Of a DNA stretch of 64,000 bases, positions 47,793 through 57,749 are shown piece by piece (position 1 is the first letter of the stretch; each line of letters begins with the position of its first letter). This DNA is from Clitoria ternatea (lineage: Eukaryota; Streptophyta; Magnoliopsida; Fabales; Fabaceae): positions 44,788,501-44,852,500 of the forward strand of contig CM075671.1 of assembly GCA_037962975.1 (NCBI GenBank), written 5' to 3'. The notes under the pieces are model-generated. The model was not told the DNA's origin. It saw only the letters and a program-made list of their open reading frames with translations, and ran no database searches. The position numbers and the translations under genes are program-made.

Positions 47793-49463
47793 ATGGCCTC
47801 AAGTTCTCAAAATGTTTTTCCCGAGGGTGGTGCGATAAACAGACCTCTCGCTTTCAATGGGGAAGGGTATGCCTTTTGGAAAGAGAGAATGAAAATCTTC
47901 ATTCAATCAATTGACTTGAGAATTTGGAATGCCATTGAAAATGGTCCTTATATACCAATGCATACAGTAGATAGTAAAAATGTTGAAAAACCTATAGATG
48001 AATGGACAAGCGAGGAAGAAAAGAAAGTTCAATATGGCTACAAGGCCAAAAATCTAATTACTATGGCTTTAGGTCAAGATGAATTTTTTAGAATAATGAC
48101 TTGCCAAACTGCTAAAGAGATGTGGGATACTCTACAAGTAACTCACGAAGGTACTAACGATGTAAAGGACTCTAAGATTAGTACACTAACTAGTCAATAT
48201 GAGTGCTTTAGATTAAACTCTCATGAATCAATTGTTGATATGCAAAAAAGATTCACTCTCATCATTAATCAACTCATTACACTTGGAAAGACTTACACTA
48301 ACAAAGAGCTCATTCATAAAGTGTTGAAAAGTCTTAACAGAGAATGGCAACCGCTAGTTACCGCCATCAAACAATCTCCTAGCATAAACGAAATGTCTCT
48401 CGCCACACTATTTGGTAAGTTGCAGGAACAGGAACAAGAGCTGAAAGAATTAAAGATGGCAGAAGAGGAAGAAAAATCTTCCAAGAAAAAGGGTCTCGCT
48501 CTCAAGGCTACTCCCATAAATGAAGAAGAATCCGGAAGTGAACTTGATGAAGAAGAAGAGTTTGGACTATTTGTGAAACGCTTCGGGAAATTCATGAAAG
48601 GCAAACGCTTCCAAAGAAGCTTCAAAAACCCAAGTAAGAAACCTATCACTAAAGAAAATTCTTCCTCACCCAATTGTTTTGAATGTGGCAAGGAAGGGCA
48701 CTTCAAAGCGGATTGCCCAAATCTTAAGAAGAAGGGAAAAGAGAAAAGAGGAAGAAGGAGAGCATATATAGCATGGGATGAAAATGAGATAAGCAGCTCG
48801 GATGACTCAGAAAATGAAGAAGCAAACCTTTGTCTAATGGCAAATCATCAAGAAGAGGAAAATGAGGTAAATCTTCTTGACTTAGACAAAAATGAACTGT
48901 TAGATGCTTTTGAGGAATTATATGATAAATTTGTAAAAGTCTCTAATAGACTTAAATCATCTAGAAAAACTAGTGATATCCTTGAAATGCATCTCATGGA
49001 AGTATGTAAAGAAAATGAGAGCTTAAAAGAAGAACTAGAAAATGTTCAAACATGCTCCAAGGATAAACCATGTGATTTTTCAAAAAGATGTATTGTGTTA
49101 GAAACCAAGGTTGAAGACCTAAATAGGACACTAGAAAAGTTCACTAATGGAAGAGATAATTTGAATATCCTACTTGGGCAACAAAAATGCATGTTTAGTA
49201 AAACCGGTTTAGGATATGACCAAGAACATAGCAATCACAAAATGGAGAAACAATATAAAAATTTCTTTGCACCACCAAGCAAATCCTCCTCACCTTTTAT
49301 GAAATGCAATCATTGTGGTACCAAAGGACATAGTGCTTATAAGTGTAGTGTTAGGAAACTAGGACCAAAGGTCTTAAGAAAGGTGTGGGTTCCCAAAGGA
49401 ACATCTCCACAAGCTAACCTAAAAGGACCCAACATAAAATGGGTACCTAGTTCTCTAAACTGA
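47793..49463 (+). CDS. gag: S2 gag polyprotein
   Basis: Intact 556-residue Sirevirus gag. The capsid-like N-terminal half has FNGEGYAFWKERM and EMWDTLQVTHEGT. A lysine/glutamate-rich middle (EEEEKSSKKKGLALKA) follows. Zinc knuckles are CFECGKEGHFKADC at residues 295-308 and CNHCGTKGHSAYKC at 505-518. Between them, acidic and coiled-coil segments (VNLLDLDKNELLDAFEELYD) follow. The first ATG after the primer site, in the context CTAAATGGC, is the start. It differs from S1 gag at only a few dozen residues. It ends AAC TGA, and pol lies in the +1 frame after a 13-base gap. Confidence 0.95.
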   Translation: MASSSQNVFPEGGAINRPLAFNGEGYAFWKERMKIFIQSIDLRIWNAIENGPYIPMHTVDSKNVEKPIDEWTSEEEKKVQYGYKAKNLITMALGQDEFFRIMTCQTAKEMWDTLQVTHEGTNDVKDSKISTLTSQYECFRLNSHESIVDMQKRFTLIINQLITLGKTYTNKELIHKVLKSLNREWQPLVTAIKQSPSINEMSLATLFGKLQEQEQELKELKMAEEEEKSSKKKGLALKATPINEEESGSELDEEEEFGLFVKRFGKFMKGKRFQRSFKNPSKKPITKENSSSPNCFECGKEGHFKADCPNLKKKGKEKRGRRRAYIAWDENEISSSDDSENEEANLCLMANHQEEENEVNLLDLDKNELLDAFEELYDKFVKVSNRLKSSRKTSDILEMHLMEVCKENESLKEELENVQTCSKDKPCDFSKRCIVLETKVEDLNRTLEKFTNGRDNLNILLGQQKCMFSKTGLGYDQEHSNHKMEKQYKNFFAPPSKSSSPFMKCNHCGTKGHSAYKCSVRKLGPKVLRKVWVPKGTSPQANLKGPNIKWVPSSLN

Positions 49464-49476
49464 TTTTGTTTTGTAG

Positions 49477-52400
49477 GTATGCTTCAAGGCAAGCAACACC
49501 CATTGGTACTTGGATAGTGGGTGTTCAAAGCATATGACGGGAGACATAAGCAAATTTACATCATTCACTCCCAAAAGAAAAGGAAGTGTCACCTACGGAG
49601 ATAACACTAAAGGAAGAATCCTAGGCATTGGAAATATTGGTAAGAATTCTTCCACCTCCATAAGTGACGTGTTCTATGTTGAAGGCCTCAAACATAATCT
49701 ACTTAGCATAAGTCAATTATGTGACAAAGGATATAGAGTTTTATTTGAATCCAATTGTTGTATAATTGAGAATAAGCTAAACAAAGAGGTCAAATTTATT
49801 GGAAAAAGAATTGATAACATTTACATGATTGATGTGGATAGTTTGTCTACAAATGATGAACAATGCTTCATTTCTAAAGAGGATGAAACTTGGCTATGGC
49901 ATAGAAGAATAGCTCATATACATGTAGACCACATGAACAAACTTGTTTCTAAAGATTTAGTAATTGGTTTACCAAAGCTTAAATTTGAAAATAGATTTTG
50001 TGATGCATGTCAAAAGGGAAAACAAGTAAAGGCATCCTTTCAATCCAAAAACATTGTTTCCACTCAAAGGCCTTTACAACTTTTGCACATGGACTTATTT
50101 GGACCATCCAAAATCAAAAGCTTTGGAGGCAATCACTATGGTCTAGTTATAGTAGATGACTATTCAAGATATACATGGACATTGTTTCTTGCTCATAAAA
50201 ATGAAGCATATCATGCATTCAAGAAACTTGCAAAGATTATCCAAAATGAGCAAAACTCAAAAATTGCATCCATTAGAACCGATCATGGTGGAGAATTTGA
50301 AAATCAATCTTTTGAAAAGTTTTGCAAAAAACATGGTATCAATCATAATTTTTCAGCTCCTAGAACTCCACAACAAAATGGAGTAGTTGAAAGGAAAAAT
50401 AGATCTTTAGTGGAGCTTGCTAGAACCATGCTAAATGAAAACAATATTGCAAAACATTTCTGGGCCGATGCGGTAAACACCGCGTGTTATGTTATGAATA
50501 GATGTTTGATAAGACCTATTTTAAAGAAAACCCCCTATGAGCTTTACAAGGGTAGAAAACCTAACATTGCATACTTTCATATTTTTGGATGTAAATGTTT
50601 TGTGCTCAACAACGGAAAGGATAATCTAAGAAAGTTTGATGCAAAATCTGATGAGGCAATATTCCTAGGATACTCTCAATCAAGTAAATCTTATAGAATC
50701 TTCAACAAACAAACAAATACCATTGAGGAATCTATTCATGTTAAATTTGATGAAATTAGCCATAACCCTCCGAGAAAGGAAGATGTTGATGATCTTGTAG
50801 GTACCTTCCAAGAAATGAACTTGGAAGACAAAGAAGAAGTCAACAATGATGGAGGAGCAACACAAATTGATAAGCAACAAGATTGGGTAACCTTAAAGGA
50901 TCATCCCTTGGACAAAATCATTGGAGAAATAACCAAAGGGGTAAGTACTCGAAATGCCATTAGAAATGCATGCAATCACTTAGCTTTTGTATCCCAAATC
51001 GAACCCAAAAACATTGATGAAGCCATTATTGATGAGCATTGGATGTTGGCCATGCAAGAAGAGTTAAACCAATTTGAAAGAAATGAAGTTTGGGAACTTG
51101 TGCCAAGACCCAATGACCATCTAATAATAGGCACCAAATGGGTTTTTAGAAATAAGTTAGATGAAAATGGTATAATAACAAGAAACAAAGCTAGACTAGT
51201 TGCAAAGGGATACAATCAAGAAGAGGGAATAGATTATGAAGAAACGTATGCTCCCGTAGCTAGGTTAGAAGCCATTAGGCTATTGATAGCTTTTGCATGC
51301 TGTATGGATTTTAAACTGTATCAAATGGATGTCAAAAGTGCATTTTTAAACGGCTTCATTCATGAAGAAGTTTATGTAGATCAACCTCCCGGCTTTGAAA
51401 ATCATAAATTTCCAAACCATGTCTTCAAATTGAGAAAAGCTTTATATGGTTTGAAACAAGCTCCAAGAGCTTGGTATGAAAGACTAAGTAAATTCCTTTT
51501 AGAACACAAATTTGAAAGAGGAAAGGTTGATACTACACTGTTTATAAAACGCAAAAATAATGACATTCTTTTGGTACAAATTTATGTTGATGATATAATA
51601 TTCGGTTCTACTAATGAAAATCTTTGTCAAGAGTTTGCCAAGATTATGCAGAATGAGTTTGAAATGTCCTTGATGGGAGAACTCACCTTCTTCCTTGGAT
51701 TACAAATTAAACAAGCAAATGATGGTACGTTCATAAGTCAAACCAAGTATTGTAAAGAACTGCTCAAAAGGTTTGAAATGGACAAGGCAAACGAAATAGC
51801 TACACCCATGAGCACATCTTGCTATTTAGATAAAGATGAAAAGGGTAAGGACATTGAAATCACCAAATATCGAGGTATGATTGGATCCTTACTGTATTTA
51901 ACTGCTAGTAGGCCCGATATTATGTTTGCAGTATGCATGTGTACTAGATATCAAGCATGTCCTAAAGAATCACATTTAACTACCGTAAAAAGAATTTTGA
52001 AATATCTTGTGGGTACTCAAGATGTTGGTTTATGGTATCCCAAAGGCGTTGAATGTAATCTTTTAGGATATTCCGACTCTGACTTTGCTGGCTGTAAACT
52101 TGATAGAAAAAGTACTAGTGGCACATGTCATTTACTTTGTAGCTCCCTTGTTTCTTGGCATAGCAAGAAGCAAGCAAGTGTTGCATTATCGACGGCTGAG
52201 GCAGAATATGTAGCCGCTGGTAGTTGTTGTGCTCAAATTCTTTGGATGAGACAACAACTTCTTGATTTTGGTATACTAGTGCCATTAATATCTCAAAGAA
52301 TCCTGTAATGCACTCTAGAACCAAGCACATTGAGATTAGGCATCATTTCATTAGAGATCATGTGTTAAAAGGGGATTGTGTACTTGAACATGTTGAAACT

Positions 52401-52502
52401 TCTAGGCAACTAGCAGATATTTTCACAAAACCCTTGGCTAGAGAACAATTCATTCACATTAGAAGAGAATTAGGCATTCTTGACATGTCAAATTGTGTTT
52501 GA
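49477..52502 (+). pseudogene. pol: S2 pol (protease, integrase, RT, RNase H) with two lesions
   Basis: Open from 49477 to 52308. Counting the TTG at 49510 as residue 1, protease DSG is at 2-4, the integrase zinc finger starts near 130 (WLWHRRIAH ... CDACQKG), and core acids are D195 (HMDLFG), D258 (RTDHGGEF) and E294 (VVERKN). The RT has YVDDIIFG near 694. RNase H has SDSDFAGCKLD and STAEAEYVAAG. A 34-bp deletion relative to S3, near 52277, removes the block with the CDN aspartate and shifts frame. The C-terminal block SRTKHIEIRHHF to the end continues in another frame (52308-52502). A TAG at 49474 closes the +1 frame upstream. The enzyme is probably inactive. Confidence 0.93.
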
Positions 52503-52611
52503 ATGATAGAATATTTTGATAAGAACTATGTTGTATGGCATGATGCATGGTATATATCACATTTCATGTTTGGAACTTTGCTGTATGAAAAACCTGAAGT
52601 TTTTGAATCAA

Positions 52612-52942
52612 TAATCGATTACATGCATCCTCACAATCGATTACTATGCTTCTGTTTCTAGTATAATCGATTAGTAAAAGTTCCTAATCGATTACAATCA
52701 TTCTGTTTCTAAGCTAATCGATTGCCCTTGATCCACAATCGATTACACAGCCTCTGTTTCAGGTTCAAAATGTTTCCTCTTCTCCATAATCGATTACCAT
52801 CCTGCTCCAATCGATTAGGACTATTCTGTTTCTTAACTAATCGATTAGTCAAAGTCTCTAATCGATTACGCTTTGTACGAAACGTTTGAAATTCCCCAGA
52901 AACAGTGATCTAATCGATTACACACTGTCTAGTAATCGATTA
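52612..52942 (+). repeat. Second TAATCGATTA palindrome array, between S2 pol and env-position ORF
   Basis: TAATCGATTA or CAATCGATTA-type sites start at 52612, 52634, 52664, 52685, 52715, 52736, 52787, 52808, 52838, 52859, 52911 and 52933. The gaps are 22, 30, 21, 30, 21, 51, 21, 30, 21, 52 and 22. TTCTGTTTC or CTCTGTTTC sits in every 30-bp gap and in the first 51-bp gap. The last site is 128 bp upstream of the TATA box at 53061, the same distance as in the LTR. Confidence 0.96.
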
Positions 52943-53060
52943 GCCTCGGTTCTGAAGAGTCAATATTGCAATTTCCAAGGCATACTCGAACCACTCCCTC
53001 TCTTAACTCCCTTCACTCCTTTCTAAACCCACTTTCCTCCTTCCTAAACCTAATTCTCAC

Positions 53061-53173
53061 CTATAAATACCCCTCTCTTCACTTTCTTATCTCACACTAC
53101 CTCCTCCCTCTCAAACCTCTCCAAAACTCTCAAGCACTCTTCTCTCTTCATCTTCTTCTTTGCCTTCCTTACC
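53061..53173 (+). promoter_or_regulatory. Putative internal promoter: TATA box and leader of env-position ORF
   Basis: CTATAAATAC at 53061-53070 is followed by about 100 bases that are almost all C, T and A (CTCTC, CTTCTTCTTTGCC) with no ATG until the ORF start in ACCATGT. A TATA box, a pyrimidine-rich ATG-free leader and a good start context make the layout of a plant promoter and 5' UTR. Start of transcription is not shown by sequence alone. Confidence 0.6.
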
Positions 53174-54319
53174 ATGTCTTCATCTCGCAATGTCAAGAGA
53201 GCAAGGTCTTCCGTAGCTCAGGCCCATAACCCCCTTGATTTTTCAAGGTTCTTTGCTTCTCCTAGAGACCTCCAAAATTTCATGAAAAACTTTTCTGAAA
53301 AGGAGATAATGACCCCCCACTACACCATTGCCGACACTTTCGACAACCCCAGCCTAACCTTCACTCAAAGCCTTCACCACTACAATCTCTTTTCTTTCCT
53401 CTCCCTCAAGGAAGAAGAGTACTACCCTGAACTAATAAGGGTATTTTACTGCAATCTCCGCCTTGTGAATGGCATGGTTGAGTCCAAAGTGAAGAACACA
53501 ACCATTAAGCTTTCCAATGCTCAATTTGCGGAAATCTCCCAACTGCCTCTCAACAATGCTGATTTTGATGGAGGAGAACCGGAAGACGAATGGGGCTTCA
53601 ACGCTCTAACTGCTCGTCAATCCTTGTGGAAAGCTGACCGCCCCAGGAGCAACCACAAGTTGGTAGGCCACTTGACCATGAATAACCGGTTACTTCACTT
53701 TTTCTTGGTCAAGATGATTGTTCCTCGTGGAGGGAACTATGCTTTGGTAGAAGAGGATGATGTCCTCTTGATGTGGGCAATGCTGAATCATAAGGAGATC
53801 AACTGGGTTCAGTTGGTCAAATTTCATATGCGCCACGCCAAGGACCAACAAAAACTCCCTTATGGTATTCTCCTTACTAAAATTTTCAAATATTGTGGAG
53901 TAGACTTGGCTGGAGAATTATCAGAAAAAGTGCCTCCTAGAGCTTGCATTGGCACCCATCACCTCACCAAAATGGGTCTTGTTCTTACACATGGAGCATG
54001 GTACTCACGAATGAAGGGCATTCATGCCAACATTCCCTTCGAAGCTCCTGCTGAAGAAGAACCCGCTCCTCCTCCTCCTCAATCACAAGCTGCACTTCGA
54101 GATAATTCTTCATCTGCACCCCAAGCCTCTTCATCTGCACCCCAAGCTGACCCCTTTGCATCTCTTTACGCCCATCTTGACCACCGCTTCGATCGCCTTG
54201 AGAACTCCCTTCAAGAGTTTTCAATGACCGAGCAGCAACACTTTGAGATGATGCAACAACGCTATGAAGAGCTATCCCACCAAATCGCTGAAATTCGCTT
54301 TTTTAATCCGGATAATTAG
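53174..54319 (+). CDS. S2 env-position ORF (plant transposon protein-like)
   Basis: Intact 381-residue protein in the place where Sireviruses carry an env-like ORF. Residues about 1-30 are basic. The middle (PELIRVFYCNLRLVNGMVESKV, IKLSNAQFAEISQLPL, ...HFFLVKMIVPRGGNYALVEEDDVLLMWAM) resembles the 'putative plant transposon protein' domain (PF20167-like), by pattern only. Residues about 293-330 are proline- and serine/alanine-rich with a repeated SSSAPQA. The C terminus is a predicted coiled coil (LDHRFDRLENSLQEF, QQRYEELSHQIAEI). I see no signal peptide or transmembrane helix, so an envelope role is doubtful. It lies in a different frame from pol and 671 bp after the pol stop. Confidence 0.85.
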   Translation: MSSSRNVKRARSSVAQAHNPLDFSRFFASPRDLQNFMKNFSEKEIMTPHYTIADTFDNPSLTFTQSLHHYNLFSFLSLKEEEYYPELIRVFYCNLRLVNGMVESKVKNTTIKLSNAQFAEISQLPLNNADFDGGEPEDEWGFNALTARQSLWKADRPRSNHKLVGHLTMNNRLLHFFLVKMIVPRGGNYALVEEDDVLLMWAMLNHKEINWVQLVKFHMRHAKDQQKLPYGILLTKIFKYCGVDLAGELSEKVPPRACIGTHHLTKMGLVLTHGAWYSRMKGIHANIPFEAPAEEEPAPPPPQSQAALRDNSSSAPQASSSAPQADPFASLYAHLDHRFDRLENSLQEFSMTEQQHFEMMQQRYEELSHQIAEIRFFNPDN

Positions 54320-54475
54320 ATCCTTAGTTATGCTTTTGTTTTAGGGTGCTTATGTTATTGTTTTTTAAATTCTGAATAGTTTGCTTCATGTAATTCTCAT
54401 CCTTCTGCAATTCAATAAATTTTTAGTTCATCATATTTTATCTCATTACTTGCACGAATTATTTTTGATGATTCC

Positions 54476-54815
54476 AAAGGGGGAGAAGAATAACTGTTCA
54501 TATCTTGCTTATCATTTTGTTCATATCTTACTTATCATCTTGTTTAAAATCTGAAAAAGATAGGATTAATAAATTCCTTTTGATAGGGGGAGATTTATTT
54601 GTTAAAGAGATAAAAAGAGATAAGAAATAGATAATGTTGCTGAATGTGATAAAGATTCTGTTTTTAAATTTGGTCAATAGATAATCTGCTATTTGAAAAA
54701 GAGATAATGCAGCAGAGATGTTTTTGCAAAGAGATAAAATTAGAGATAAGTTTAATTGCTTAACTAACAACCCTCAAGAGATGAACATAGTTGTCATCAT
54801 CAAAAAGGGGGAGAA
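54476..54815 (+). other. S2 polypurine tracts (three copies)
   Basis: AAAGGGGGAGAAGAA at 54476, ATAGGGGGAGAT near 54582 and AAAAAGGGGGAGAA at 54802-54815. Only the last abuts the LTR. S3 has the same three-tract layout. Confidence 0.8.
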
Positions 54816-56210
54816 TGTGTTTGAATATGTATACAGGCTCAAGGATGTTCAAAGATTTTGATAATGACAAGCACTCTTGAAGAAATCTGTGCAAAAACAA
54901 AGATATGGAATCAGGTGCTAAGTAACAGCGAAGCTAATCGATTAGGTCACTTATGCTAATCGATTAGGAACACTCTGTTTTGGAAGAAATTGATTCAGGC
55001 AATGAGCTAATCGATTATGGAAATGAATCTAATCGATTATGAAGCTACTGGATTTAAACTAATCGACTACTAATTTGATGTAATCGATTACAACTGTCAA
55101 AAATAAGATTAAATGTATCAGGTATATTTGCTAATCGATTAAGGGAAGTTGCACAATCGATTAGGAGGCTACTGGAATTAAGGTAATCGATTACAAGACA
55201 TGCTAATCGATTAGGAAGTTGTGAAATCAAATTAAATGCATCAGGTACAGATGCTAATCGATTACAGGAAATGAAATAATCGATTATGGACTCTCTGACT
55301 TGAAGCTAATCGATTACAACGCGAGGGTGTAATCGATTACACTAGTGGAAAAACACATTTAAGTGGGAAACCAGCTCATGTCTCCACCATTCTTCGAAAT
55401 TCCACTAAGTGCAACGGCTAGGAAGAAGAAGGGCACACCTCAACACCTTAATTAGCTCTATAAATTGAAGAGAAACACAAGCACAAAACACACCAAGAAG
55501 CTACAAATGTTTTACTCTATTTTGTGCTTTGTAACCCTATTTCTTGTATCTTGAATTTCATTTGTATATCCTCTCATCTTGAGAGATTAGAAAGTTTGTG
55601 AGCTATCATTGTCTATTCACTCTATTAAGAGAGTCATTCACTTGTAAACACTTCAAAAACACAAGAGATTTTCACTCTAGGTTGAGTGGTCACAAAGGTT
55701 GAGGTTCAACCTTTGGGTATTGAGAGTTTGAGAGATTGGGTGGGTTGCCCTAGTGCTAGTGAGGATTGAGTTCTTGAGTGTGGGACACTAGGAAGCTGCA
55801 ATTACTCATAGCTTGTATCTCTAAACTTCAATAGTGGAAATCCTCTAAGTGGGTTGCTTAGAGGCGAGACGTACACCGGTTTGGGTGGAACTCGTTACAT
55901 CGGTTTGCAAGCTTCTCTTCCTTACTCTTTACTTTCATATACTATATATTGATTGATTGGTATTGATTGCTTGTGAAGTTCATACTTGAATTTGCTTAAT
56001 TTGTTATACTTCAAAAGCTGCCTACCAAGTGTTTGCTAAATTGCCTTAGCAATATTTTCCATTGTAGTGCTTTGCATATTTCCCTTTACTTAATTTCACT
56101 TGCATATTCTCATAAACTTGGTTATAAAAATCAATTTCAAAGGCATTCCAATCAAAAGTTTTATAACTCAATTCACCCCCCTCTTGAGTATTGAGGCCAC
56201 TTGAACAACA
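54816..56210 (+). repeat. S2 3' LTR (1395 bp)
   Basis: Matches 46339-47736. Differences seen by eye are about eight substitutions, a lost G in GTAAGCCC and a C-run shorter by two, which accounts exactly for the 3-bp length difference. Its palindrome array is at 54935-55339. Confidence 0.97.
54935..55339 (+). repeat. TAATCGATTA palindrome array in S2 U3 (3' LTR)
   Basis: Copy of the array at 46458-46862 with the same spacing. The few LTR differences in this stretch fall between the palindromes. Confidence 0.94.
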
Positions 56211-56215
56211 CAACA
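56211..56215. repeat. S2 target-site duplication, right copy (CAACA)
   Basis: Matches 46334-46338. Confidence 0.93.
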
Positions 56216-57360
56216 CTTAAACAACCTGTTCTAGAAAAGAAAAAGAAAAGGAAGAAAAGGAAGAAACAGGTTGTTGTTGAGAAGGAAAAGACTCCCCTCC
56301 AACCAAAAAATAGAAAATACCAAAAGAGACAGATACCGACTAGGATAAAACATCAATTCAGATAGTTTCATCCAGGATGAGCCTATCCTGATCTCTACTA
56401 AGGTCGAGGTAATGAGGCTGGTTGAGTCATCTCCAGTTTGGGTCTCTTCCCCAGCTCTAAGATCTCTTCTGAACCCATACATCCTTTACCAAGGCTGGGA
56501 CCAGACCAAGCTTGAACTCCCAACCTACTACCTTCGATGCGACTTAGAGTTCTCTGAACTAAAAGAGGTTGTTGCGGCTGCTCGTTGTCAGCTGACTGAA
56601 GTCAGTAAGGTCCTGGAATCCTTCCGTGAGATATCAAAGAATGTTAATGAAGCAACACTATACTATGATAAGGATTACAATGATGAGATAGATATAAGGG
56701 TGACCCAGAGAGAAATTGAACATCTAAATAAGGTTATTAATATGGAAGTGAAACTCCAAGGTGATAGGGACCTAGAGATACTAAGATGGAGGAAGGAGGC
56801 AGAAAAGCTACAGGCTAAAAGGCAAAGGTTGAAGCAGCTGAATAAGGAGAACACCTGGCTGAAGGAAGAGAACGAGAAGGCCAAGAAAGAGTGTGACACC
56901 ACTCAGAAGGAGATCATCCGGTTGATAGGTGAACATGTTAAATTTGAAGAGACTTGGGCTCAAGAGATGAAGTGAATATTAACCATGTTGGAAGATCTCA
57001 AGAAATAACTTATGGAGATAACCTCTTTCCACGAGGCAAATAAAAAATTACAAGAAGAGGTAGCAGCTAATTAGAAAAGAGCTATTGAAGTGCTGAAGCT
57101 TTGTGAAACTTTGGTGGAGGAATCATTTAGTGCCGCCATAAGGTAGGTTCAATATTGGAACCCTGGTATCGACCTTAACCTTAACGGTATTCACCTTGCC
57201 ACAAATTTCATGGTGCGAAGTTGTTTGCCATGGTTGAAAGAAGGCATGAAGATCTTGAGGACGTGCCTTATGAGTTAGTTGAAGTGCCACAACCCTAAAG
57301 TATGACTTCAAAGTCTGATTCTCCTCCGAGCGAAGAGACTACACTTTGTAGAATTGATCT
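56216..57360 (+). pseudogene. Antisense ORF of Tat-like element, C-terminal part, broken
   Basis: Continues the antisense ORF after S2. A lysine-rich stretch (KKKRKKRKKQ) is followed, after stops, by a 187-codon open stretch (56412-56975). Its second half is a strong coiled coil (LNKVINMEVKLQGDRDLEI, LRWRKEAEKLQAKRQRLKQ). Beyond a stop at 56973, VQYWNPGIDLNLNGIHLA near 57150 and later blocks continue in shifting frames. After 57360 the sequence looks like a 3' UTR. The protein function is unknown. Confidence 0.6.
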
Positions 57361-57749
57361 TTATTTCCCTTCTTTCATATTTTTGTTTTGTATAGCCTTG
57401 TACTGGGATGGGCTCTGATTTTTCACTATGTATAAACTCTTTTAAACTTGAATGAAATTCTTAACTTTTCAATGGCATACTGGGTTACAGTAATTTTTTT
57501 AGGTTGTTACTTGTTTTCTCCTTTGAATGTCTATGTTGCTTGCTGTAGTTCAAGAAAGTATTCTAGTCGAGGATCTGAGTTTTACTACTTTGTTATAGAA
57601 ACTTGTATTATGATGTGTACATGTTTGCCACTTATTAAAGTTAGAGGCGTCCCTTATCCGGGACTCTAGCCCTTACTCCCTATTGGGGCCAAAAAGAGAA
57701 AACCTTTATCAAGGTACTTACATAAACATTTCTATTCATAAGAATCTAC
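57361..57749. other. Possible 3' UTR of antisense ORF; otherwise nothing assigned
   Basis: T-rich DNA with TTTTGTTTTGTATAGCC near 57385 and AATGAAATTCTT near 57451, which resembles plant poly(A) upstream elements. Small ORFs here look accidental. Confidence 0.35.

Larger units (their letters stand above)
46339..56210 (+). mobile_element. Sirevirus S2 (Ty1/copia, SIRE-type), complete and young
   Basis: A 9872-bp element: 5' LTR, Met-tRNA primer site, 556-codon gag, nearly intact pol, an array of ATCGAT palindromes, a TATA-led env-position ORF, three polypurine-like tracts and 3' LTR, flanked by CAACA. The LTRs differ at about 8 bases and two small indels over 1.4 kb (about 0.6%). At the often-used plant rate of 1.3e-8 per site per year this is roughly 0.2 million years. 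Visible lesions are a TAG in the +1 pol frame at the gag-pol junction and a 34-bp deletion in RNase H relative to S3. Inserted in the Tat-like element's antisense ORF. Confidence 0.97.

Noticed and set aside
53174..54319. True viral envelope gene
   Set aside because: No signal peptide or membrane helix is visible; only the position is env-like.
56412..56975. Host coiled-coil gene
   Set aside because: It continues the decayed antisense ORF across the S2 insertion and has stops on both sides, so it belongs to the Tat-like element.
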